Assembly (NCBI GenBank): GCA_022508735.1
Contig: JAFLUQ010000010.1
Location: forward strand, 1-29,138
DNA from: Oscillospiraceae bacterium
Lineage (GTDB): Bacteria; Bacillota; Clostridia; UMGS1883
Direction of reading: 5' to 3'
DNA: 29,138 bases
This document shows positions 23,538 to 29,138 of the stretch, piece after piece. A program made the translations under genes and the position numbers. Under the pieces are notes generated by a model, which did not search any database, was not told the origin of the DNA, and saw nothing but the letters and a program-made list of their open reading frames with translations. Position 1 is the stretch's first letter; the number at the start of each line of letters is the position of its first letter.

Positions 23538-26171
23538 TTATACAGTTTTGAGATTAACAGTTGCCTTAAACAGATCCCCGTCCACATCTATTGTGAGCCT
23601 GCCGCCGCAAAGCTCGGTGTAGCTCCTGGCTATGGCAAGGCCAAGCCCGCTGCCTTCGGTGGTGCGGCTTTGATCTCCGCGCACGAACCTCTCGGTTATT
23701 TCCGACGGGTCAAAATTCATGGGCGCGGCGCTGATATTCTTGATCTCAACGCTTACTTTGCCGGGCAGCAGCTTCATGTCCACATAGACTCTTGTTCCCG
23801 GCATGGAGTATTTGACGGCGTTTATAATGAGGTTCTCAAACACGCGGGAAAGCTTCTTGCCGTCAGCGCTGACGAATACCTCCCTATCGGGAATTTTTGT
23901 CACAAAACACAGCCCGCTCTTTTCTATCTCGTTGTTAAGCTCGCCGAGGGACTGGCGCAGCAGAAGGGCTATGTCAAGCCGCTCGATATCAAGGGTCTCA
24001 TTGCCGCTCTCGGCCTTTGATATGTCGAACAGGTCCTGAGTGAGCTTCTTGAGCCTGTCGGCCTTCTGCTTTACTATCTTCGCGTAATCGTTGGCCTCTT
24101 TCGGGCTGAGCTCCATATCTGCAAGCAGGTCGGCATAGCTGATTATGGAGGTAAGCGGCGTTTTGAGGTCGTGGCTGACGTTTGTTATAAGCTCGCTCTT
24201 CATGCGCTGGGCCTTTACCTCGCGCTCCACGCTGAGCTTAACGCCCTCGTTAATGGTGTTGAGCGCGTCGGCACTGTTTTTTAACAGCTCTGTTTTACAG
24301 CCCTCTATCTTATACTCCGTGTCACCGCTTCTTATTTTGAATATGCCCGTCTTGATCTTGTCTAACTCCCAAAGATAGCGGCATAGCACGTATAAGGCTA
24401 TCGGGAAAACTACCAGCAGGAACGATATTCTGCCATAGAACATTATTGCAATGATAAAGCTGTATATGGAGAACAGCGCCGCAATGGCAATGGTGAGCTT
24501 ATTCCCGCAGATGAAGAAGAAGCCCTTCTTAAGTCCGCGGTATAGCTTTCCGGCCCAGCGCCAAATGATTTTAAGTATCACTATCCCCCACTTCCACACG
24601 AACTTAATAGCGCCAAGGCACAGGCTCCTTTTAAAGAAGGTGCCGTTTTTGAGGTTGCGCATGAGAGACTGGGTGGTGGGGATAAACACCAGCATTGCTG
24701 CCGCGGCGGCCAATATGGCGAGCGCCGCAAGTATATCGAGAGTCCGCATAGATAATGCTTCCAAAACTGCGGCTCCGCTGCCGACTCCGAGCAGGACCGC
24801 AGCGATAAGGCCGACAGCCGCCGTTATCTCGACCGGAGCTTTATCTATGAGCATCATGTGAACTTCGTCGTCCTCGGGCCTGCGTCCGCAGACGAACATC
24901 AGGTATATCCACAGGAGCAGGGCCAGCAGCACCAGAGCGGCGGCAATATAGACGGTGCGGAGTATATCTGTGCGGCTGTTTGTCCAGCCATTCAAAAGAT
25001 CATTATAATGCTCGGAGCTTATCCCGAGGTATACGTCGTAATCGCCTTCCCATTCATTTGTCACCTCGTGCCAAACTCTGTAGCTGCCGTCTGAGCTCGA
25101 ATAGCTGTATGTTGCGTTCTTATCCGTATATATACGGTTTCCATCGTCGTCGATATAGCTTGAGCGATATTCTTCTCCTCCCGGAGCAGCCATGCTCACT
25201 CCCTGAAGCCGGCTTCTGTCTATATACTCCATGGGTCCGGCAGGTACTAAGGCGCCGTTATCAATAACTATGTTTTCTATGGACATATTCTCACATTGCA
25301 CGGTTATGCGGGAAAGGTCGCTTGCATGTATGTCAAAGGCGGCATTGTTAGCTATCGCGGTCGGATATGAGCCTACGTTATCGGTCTCATAATTCACCCA
25401 CGCGCTGTAGGTCTGGCTTGCCATGTCAACATTTATTGTTATGTGGCCTACCATATCCGGCTCGAAATAAGCGCTGCGGTATCCGCCCAGGCCGTCGGCT
25501 GCGCCTATAGTGTCATTGCTGAAATCCAGCTTAAAGCAACTTTCGCCGTTCTCGGGGCCAAGCGCTATATATCCGGAGTTGTAATCGCCGTTGTTATAGA
25601 CGTAAACGTCAAAGCTTATGTTTCCGGTTCCCCTTATGACCTCAGCGGCCGGGTCAAGATTGAAGACATTCCATGCCGTGTCCTTTGCGCCGGGCCTGCA
25701 TACCACAGAGCGGATTGTCTCGGCAGGCACTGTATCCACGGCTGTAACTGTTTCGCTGGCGGGACTGTCGCCGTATACTACCGCATTGGGCCACATATCG
25801 ACTACGATTTCAGGCTTCTCGGTAGTTTTCGTCCAGTGTATATAGTAGGGCAGCTGCTGTATCTCCTCGGGCGTGGCGTTTGCATTTCCGATGATGCCGT
25901 CTTTAATAATACTGTAACGGGCGTATTCCATATTATCCAGATACTTTGCCGTTAAATACGGTTCGTCGGCATACATAGTGGACATAAGTGCTGATTTCGC
26001 GTTCCAGATGGAGCGACTGTCCTCAAAATCCATTTCAAAGGTATAGGCATTTACATCGTTTATCACGCGATCTCCTATATCCAGCACCAAGGGCACAAAA
26101 GCAGCCGCACAGGCCACAATCAAGAGAAATGCCACAGCCTTGGTTATGTTGTTTCTTAATATCTTCTTCAT
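23538..26171 (-). CDS. Sensor histidine kinase with large extracytoplasmic domain
   Basis: I choose the ATG at 26169-26171 (MKKILRNN), just after GGAGGGG, giving 877 residues. One N-terminal helix is followed by a ~380-residue outer domain. Its middle (GNISFDVYVYNNGDYNSGYI, then GHITINVDMASQTYSAWVNY) is beta-rich and resembles concanavalin/LamG-like sugar-binding sandwiches. Several more helices follow (~405-580). The kinase core has the H-box NVSHDLKTPL with His667, the N-box NLIINAVKYS (~780-789) and the G-box GSGLGLAIA (~840-848). The preceding gene is its response regulator. A glycan-sensing role is inference. The target genes are not shown by the sequence. Confidence 0.88.
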   Translation of the reverse strand: MKKILRNNITKAVAFLLIVACAAAFVPLVLDIGDRVINDVNAYTFEMDFEDSRSIWNAKSALMSTMYADEPYLTAKYLDNMEYARYSIIKDGIIGNANATPEEIQQLPYYIHWTKTTEKPEIVVDMWPNAVVYGDSPASETVTAVDTVPAETIRSVVCRPGAKDTAWNVFNLDPAAEVIRGTGNISFDVYVYNNGDYNSGYIALGPENGESCFKLDFSNDTIGAADGLGGYRSAYFEPDMVGHITINVDMASQTYSAWVNYETDNVGSYPTAIANNAAFDIHASDLSRITVQCENMSIENIVIDNGALVPAGPMEYIDRSRLQGVSMAAPGGEEYRSSYIDDDGNRIYTDKNATYSYSSSDGSYRVWHEVTNEWEGDYDVYLGISSEHYNDLLNGWTNSRTDILRTVYIAAALVLLALLLWIYLMFVCGRRPEDDEVHMMLIDKAPVEITAAVGLIAAVLLGVGSGAAVLEALSMRTLDILAALAILAAAAAMLVFIPTTQSLMRNLKNGTFFKRSLCLGAIKFVWKWGIVILKIIWRWAGKLYRGLKKGFFFICGNKLTIAIAALFSIYSFIIAIMFYGRISFLLVVFPIALYVLCRYLWELDKIKTGIFKIRSGDTEYKIEGCKTELLKNSADALNTINEGVKLSVEREVKAQRMKSELITNVSHDLKTPLTSIISYADLLADMELSPKEANDYAKIVKQKADRLKKLTQDLFDISKAESGNETLDIERLDIALLLRQSLGELNNEIEKSGLCFVTKIPDREVFVSADGKKLSRVFENLIINAVKYSMPGTRVYVDMKLLPGKVSVEIKNISAAPMNFDPSEITERFVRGDQSRTTEGSGLGLAIARSYTELCGGRLTIDVDGDLFKATVNLKTV

Positions 26172-26182
26172 GCTTACCCCTC

Positions 26183-26866
26183 CTACTGAATTTTGTACCC
26201 AATACCCCATACTACCTTTATATAGCGCGGGTCTTTGGGGTTGATCTCGATCTTCTCACGGATATGGCGAATGTGCACGGCGATGGCGTTGTCGCTGACG
26301 GCGTACTCCTCGTTCCACACCAGGCGGTAGATGTCGTCGGCGCTGAACACCTTGCCCCGGTTTTTCGAGAGCAGCTCAAGAATTTTGTACTCTATAGGGG
26401 TCACCTTGACATCCTTACCGTCCACGCTGACGCTTTTGGCCTCGGTGTCTATAGTGAGGCCGTCAATTACGATCTTATTCTCTGCCTCCACCGCGCTGCC
26501 AAGCTGGGTGTAGCGCCTTAGCTGAGATTTCGCCCTTGCCACCAGCTCCGCCGGATTAAAGGGCTTAGTCACGTAATCGTCCGCCCCGGCCGTAAGGCCG
26601 AGAATTTTGTCGGCGTCCTCACTTTTTGCGCTAAGCAGTATTACGGGTATGTTCTTGGTCTTACGTATGCTGAGCAGGGTCTCAATACCGTCCATTTCGG
26701 GCATCATAATGTCCAGAATAATAAGATGCACGGTTTTCTGCACCACCGCGTCCAGCGCCTCAAGGCCGTTATATGCCTTAATTACCTCATATCCCTCCGC
26801 CCTGAGATAGATGGATATACTTTCGACGATCTCGCGGTCGTCGTCCACAACAAGTATGCTTTGCAT
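26183..26866 (-). CDS. OmpR/PhoB-family response regulator
   Basis: The ATG at 26864-26866 has AGGAGG 6 nt upstream; a longer frame to 26893 lies across the promoter. The 227-residue protein has a receiver domain with the acidic pair DDD (8-10), phospho-acceptor Asp52 in LIILDIMMPEMDG, and Lys101 in VTKPF. A winged-helix DNA-binding domain follows (VKVTPIEYKILELLSKNRGK, then IAVHIRHIREKI). It lies 11 nt before its sensor kinase. It could control the adjacent Pel operon, but no binding site is proven. Confidence 0.95.
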   Translation of the reverse strand: MQSILVVDDDREIVESISIYLRAEGYEVIKAYNGLEALDAVVQKTVHLIILDIMMPEMDGIETLLSIRKTKNIPVILLSAKSEDADKILGLTAGADDYVTKPFNPAELVARAKSQLRRYTQLGSAVEAENKIVIDGLTIDTEAKSVSVDGKDVKVTPIEYKILELLSKNRGKVFSADDIYRLVWNEEYAVSDNAIAVHIRHIREKIEINPKDPRYIKVVWGIGYKIQ

Positions 26867-26891
26867 AAGCTTCCTCCTTTCATTTGATTTC

Positions 26892-26900
26892 ATTATAGCA
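26892..26900 (-). promoter_or_regulatory. Extended -10 promoter of the two-component operon
   Basis: On the minus strand TGCTATAAT gives a perfect -10 with extended TG, ~26 nt before the ATG at 26866. No good -35 is present at 17 nt, which suggests activator or extended -10 dependence. Confidence 0.65.
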
Positions 26901-26957
26901 GAAGAAGGTTAAGAAATAGTTTATATGATTCTTAAGATATTATTAATGTTAAAATAA

Positions 26958-26975
26958 GGGCCGCATAAGCGGCCC
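26958..26975 (-). terminator. Probable terminator of the aldose-epimerase-like gene
   Basis: GGGCCGC and GCGGCCC form a 7-bp GC stem with a 4-nt loop. It is followed by TTATTTTA on the minus strand, 8 nt past the stop at 26983. Confidence 0.75.
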
Positions 26976-26982
26976 TGCGTTT

Positions 26983-27861
26983 TTATACTTCTTCAATATT
27001 ATTGGCTTTCTTGAGCACCCATTCTTCCTCGTGGGTAGCGATGCCGCCCATGGGGACCTTTACCATCGGAGACAGGCACTCCATCTCAGTGTAATTCTTG
27101 CAGGTGTAGCTCTCACAGTTGCAGCCGTTGTCGGGGTAATTAGCGCCCTCAATGAAGCCGAACTTCTTTATAAAGGCGTTGCCCTTATTGAGATACACCA
27201 TCCAGCCGTGCTCGTTCAGCACGCCTATCTTTGCGGCCAGCTCCTTTGTGCTGTCCATAGATACGGTGATATAGTCTTCGCCGAGAGAAATGCGGCTGTC
27301 GTTCATGGGAGTGTAGTCCCAGTAGCAGACCCACTTATTCGGGAAGAAGCCGGTCTTGCGCTTATTCTGAGGAATATAGGCCACGCCGCCGCCGTTCATA
27401 ACGGAGATAGTCCAAGGAGCAAGCTCAATGTCCCATGCGTTTTTGTTGGTAACGCTGTGGGTGAGCTTCACGTTGCCGTTCTCATCCATTGTGACCTTTA
27501 TCGCGGTCACGATCTGGCTCCACTCCTGCATGGGAGAGGTGAAGGTAGCAGTATTACCATCGATCTTTACGTCAAGCTTCTTCATATTGGGATAGTAGGT
27601 GCGGGGGAACAGCTCGGGGCTGCACCAGAGACGGTGGCCGCCCACTACCCACCACTCGTCGGCCTCGTAGGGGCTGTCGGTGATATCGTTAGTGGCAGTC
27701 TTGTCCACATCCTCGAAGAACATATTGTCCTCGCCGATATATCCGTAGCGGATAATGCAGGGTCCCATGTCGGCGGTAGCGATAAGCTCCTTTTCGCCGT
27801 TTGTCATGCGGATGCACTTTCCGTAATTTCCGTATTCAACTTCGCTTATCTGTACACTCAT
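26983..27861 (-). CDS. DUF4380/aldose-epimerase-like protein
   Basis: The 292-residue soluble protein starts MSVQISEVEYGNYGKCIRMT at an ATG after GGAGG. It is beta-rich, with GGHRLWCSPELFPRTYYP, LTHSVTNKNAWDIELAPWTI and a Cys-containing stretch (NCESYTCKNYTEMECLSP). This pattern fits the galactose-mutarotase-like superfold, including DUF4380. No substrate can be given, and the catalytic His/Glu pair of mutarotases is not clearly identifiable. It stands between the two-component operon and the ribosomal operon, downstream of a hairpin, and may be partly read through from rpmA. No strong promoter of its own is visible. Confidence 0.72.
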   Translation of the reverse strand: MSVQISEVEYGNYGKCIRMTNGEKELIATADMGPCIIRYGYIGEDNMFFEDVDKTATNDITDSPYEADEWWVVGGHRLWCSPELFPRTYYPNMKKLDVKIDGNTATFTSPMQEWSQIVTAIKVTMDENGNVKLTHSVTNKNAWDIELAPWTISVMNGGGVAYIPQNKRKTGFFPNKWVCYWDYTPMNDSRISLGEDYITVSMDSTKELAAKIGVLNEHGWMVYLNKGNAFIKKFGFIEGANYPDNGCNCESYTCKNYTEMECLSPMVKVPMGGIATHEEEWVLKKANNIEEV

Positions 27862-27884
27862 TTTATTTTCCTCCTTATAGTATC

Positions 27885-27911
27885 AAAGGGGAACCTTTAG
27901 GGTTCCCCTTT
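27885..27911. terminator. Hairpin after rpmA, weak terminator or attenuator
   Basis: AAAGGGGAACC (27885-27895) pairs with GGTTCCCCTTT (27901-27911) around a 5-nt loop. Only three T's follow on the minus strand, so read-through into the next gene is possible. Confidence 0.7.
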
Positions 27912-27920
27912 AAAAGTTGA

Positions 27921-28193
27921 TTAATATACGCTTACCTGCTTCTTGTCTCTGCCCTTGCGCTCAAACTTTACCTTACCATTGATGAGAGCAAAGAGAGTGT
28001 CGTCGCTTCCGATGCCGACATTTACGCCGGGATGGATCTTAGTTCCGCGCTGGCGAACAAGAATGTTGCCGGCAAGAACCTCCTGACCGTCAGCGCGCTT
28101 TACGCCGAGGCGCTTGGACTCACTGTCGCGGCCGTTCTTTGTGGAACCGACACCCTTTTTATGGGCGAACAACTGAATGTTAAGTGCAAACAT
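27921..28193 (-). CDS. rpmA: 50S ribosomal protein L27
   Basis: The start is the ATG at 28191-28193, 8 nt after AGGAG, giving 90 residues. It opens MFALNIQLFAHKKGVGSTKN. In Firmicutes the N-terminal extension MFALNIQLF is removed by the protease Prp before assembly, exposing AHKKG, which reaches the peptidyl-transferase centre. The rest (GNILVRQRGTKIHPGVNVGI) is standard L27. It is the third gene of the rplU-prp-rpmA operon. Confidence 0.98.
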   Translation of the reverse strand: MFALNIQLFAHKKGVGSTKNGRDSESKRLGVKRADGQEVLAGNILVRQRGTKIHPGVNVGIGSDDTLFALINGKVKFERKGRDKKQVSVY

Positions 28194-28243
28194 TGCTTTC
28201 ACTCCTCTCGAAAGTTAATCGGGAACACCGTCAACACGCCATG

Positions 28244-28564
28244 TTATTCAACACCGTTGACGATGAAAATATTTTTTTTGTACTGCTTACTTAGCTCTGA
28301 GATAGTCATCATCAGACTGTTAAGTATAGCATCGCAGGCCGGCTCTCGCTCGCTTGATATATTGCACGAGACGAACCCGTCATGCTGCTCATAGCTCACG
28401 TTTGCGAGCCCCTGGGTCTCAATACCCTTAATGGCCATCCATAGCGTTGTGGATACAGCAGCGCACACTATGTCGTAGCCTTCTTCTCCGTATCCCGCAT
28501 GGCCCTTGATGGTCAGCCCTGAAATCTTATTACCGTTATTACGGTAAACCGCAAATTTGATCAT
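28244..28564 (-). CDS. prp: Ribosomal-processing cysteine protease Prp
   Basis: The start is the ATG at 28562-28564 (MIKFAVYRNNGN), 4 nt after the rplU stop; a longer frame runs into rplU. The ~106-residue protein has the Prp motifs GHAGYG with the catalytic His and DIVCAAVS with the catalytic Cys. It removes the N-terminal extension of L27, whose gene follows. There is no clear ribosome site, so translation probably depends on coupling to rplU. Confidence 0.95.
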   Translation of the reverse strand: MIKFAVYRNNGNKISGLTIKGHAGYGEEGYDIVCAAVSTTLWMAIKGIETQGLANVSYEQHDGFVSCNISSEREPACDAILNSLMMTISELSKQYKKNIFIVNGVE

Positions 28565-28568
28565 TGTC

Positions 28569-28880
28569 TTATGCGTTGATGGCTGTGATCTCAACCTTTG
28601 TGTAAGGCTGACGGTGACCGGTCTTGTTTCTGTAGCCCTTCTTGGACTTCATCTTGAAGACGATAACCTTCTTGCCCTTACCCTGACTGAGCACCTTGCC
28701 GCTGACGCTGGCACCGCTTACAACAGGTGTTCCTGCCTTGAACTCGCCATCGCCGCCTACTGCAAGAACCTCGTCAAAGGTAACAGTGGAATTGGCCTCA
28801 GCGTCAAGCTTTTCAACGAATACAACATCGCCTACCTGAACCTGGTACTGCTTGCCGCCTGTCTTGATTACTGCGTACAT
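28569..28880 (-). CDS. rplU: 50S ribosomal protein L21
   Basis: The start is the ATG at 28878-28880, 6 nt after GGGAGGTG, giving 103 residues, the usual L21 length. It opens MYAVIKTGGKQYQVQVGDVV and ends with KSKKGYRNKTGHRQPYTKVE, the L21 signature. L21 binds 23S rRNA in the large subunit. It is the first gene of the operon. Confidence 0.98.
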   Translation of the reverse strand: MYAVIKTGGKQYQVQVGDVVFVEKLDAEANSTVTFDEVLAVGGDGEFKAGTPVVSGASVSGKVLSQGKGKKVIVFKMKSKKGYRNKTGHRQPYTKVEITAINA

Positions 28881-28957
28881 TTGTTGCACCTCCCGTTTAA
28901 ACAGACTCGCTATTAAGGCGCCGCCAAGCGGACTTTCAGCCTTTTCTACGCGGTTAC
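28881..28957 (-). ncRNA. Probable L21 leader (autoregulatory 5' UTR)
   Basis: The ~77-nt leader of rplU folds into a compact hairpin (28915-28943): AAGGC pairs with GCCTT, and an inner CCGC pairs with GCGG around a tiny loop. Firmicutes carry a structured L21 leader at this place. The match is by position and structure, not by a covariance search. Confidence 0.6.
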
Positions 28958-28963
28958 CATGGA

Positions 28964-28992
28964 ATTATACCATAAACAACATAATATGTCAA
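28964..28992 (-). promoter_or_regulatory. Consensus promoter of rplU-prp-rpmA
   Basis: TTGACA (28987-28992) and TATAAT (28964-28969) are both perfect on the minus strand, with a 17-nt spacer. Confidence 0.93.
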
Positions 28993-29038
28993 TACCTTTT
29001 TTGAAAAAAGTTGTGGCCGTTTAAGAAAATTGTGCTGA

Positions 29039-29132
29039 ACGGACGAAAATCAGTCCATGACGGCGAGTCTACCGACGGCATGGACCCTCCCGACGGCGTA
29101 CGTTGGTACGCCGAGTGGTGATTTTCGTTCGT
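29039..29132. repeat. Structured inverted-repeat element (three-way junction)
   Basis: An outer 14-bp stem with one G-U pair (29039-29052 with 29119-29132) encloses two hairpins: GTCCATG/CATGGAC (29053-29059 with 29079-29085) and GGCGTAC/GTACGCC (29095-29101 with 29106-29112). No ORF is present. It could be a small mobile or REP-like repeat, or a structured RNA; the sequence alone does not decide. Confidence 0.65.
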
Positions 29133-29138
29133 AGCTTA

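Noticed and set aside
25443..26521. Plus-strand frames of 170-177 residues opposite the sensor kinase and response regulator
   Set aside because: The kinase and regulator show full catalytic motifs; the plus-strand frames have none.
26908..26939. Possible PhoB-type direct repeats (TTAAGA) upstream of the response regulator
   Set aside because: The copies are 23 bp apart, off the usual 11/22-bp spacing, and short enough to occur by chance in AT-rich DNA.
27031..27900. 289-residue open frame on the plus strand opposite the aldose-epimerase-like gene
   Set aside because: Low-complexity Val/Ala/His composition and antisense position mark it as a shadow; the minus-strand gene has a ribosome site and a coherent fold.

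Overview
The window looks like a chromosome segment from a Gram-positive Clostridia-type Firmicute, probably an Oscillospirales/Ruminococcaceae-like gut or rumen anaerobe. The reasons are AT-rich intergenic DNA with near-consensus sigma-A promoters, strong GGAGG ribosome sites, and the Firmicute order rplU-prp-rpmA, in which L27 carries a Prp-cleavable N-terminal extension. No species can be named from the sequence. No tRNA, rRNA, CRISPR array or insertion sequence was seen.

Layout: (1) 1-5942, minus strand: a surface-glycan operon. In transcription order it holds a SipW-type S26 peptidase, a DUF2304 protein, a GT4 glycosyltransferase, a GT2 glycosyltransferase, a Stealth-type sugar-phosphate transferase, and a Wzx-like flippase fused to an NTP_transf_5 nucleotidyltransferase that runs off the left edge. 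(2) 6172-7329, plus strand: a divergent gene for a PqqD domain fused to an HPr-kinase-like P-loop domain. Its promoter shares a 26-bp block (22 identities) with the glycan-operon promoter. (3) 7435-9159: three small proteins in separate transcription units. All start with nearly the same ~20-residue segment (core ENEELAEGVYAA), followed by a beta-rich domain that resembles a carbohydrate-binding module. (4) 9297-23334, minus strand: one long operon for a Gram-positive Pel-like exopolysaccharide system. Its order is a free-standing PqqD protein, PelD-like, PelE-like, a DUF2194 PelA-like protein, a large polytopic protein, PelF, PelG, a DUF4874/DUF4832 protein and an ABC exporter. (5) 23538-26866: a response regulator and a sensor kinase with a large extracytoplasmic domain. 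(6) 26983-28880: an aldose-epimerase-like protein and the rplU-prp-rpmA ribosomal operon behind a consensus promoter and a probable L21 leader. (7) 29039-29132: a compact inverted-repeat structure of unknown nature.

How it may work together (inference): the Pel operon makes and exports a polysaccharide. PelD keeps an RxxD c-di-GMP site beside a degenerate GGDEF, so synthesis is probably c-di-GMP gated. The three leader-bearing proteins look like cargo of a dedicated pathway: two PqqD domains could recognise the common leader, the HprK-like domain could phosphorylate or otherwise modify a protein or sugar substrate, the S26-type peptidase could remove the leader, and the ABC exporter at the end of the Pel operon could secrete the carbohydrate-binding-like domain, possibly into the polysaccharide matrix. 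This combination of a leader-directed carbohydrate-binding-like protein family with a Pel operon is the most likely undescribed system in the window.
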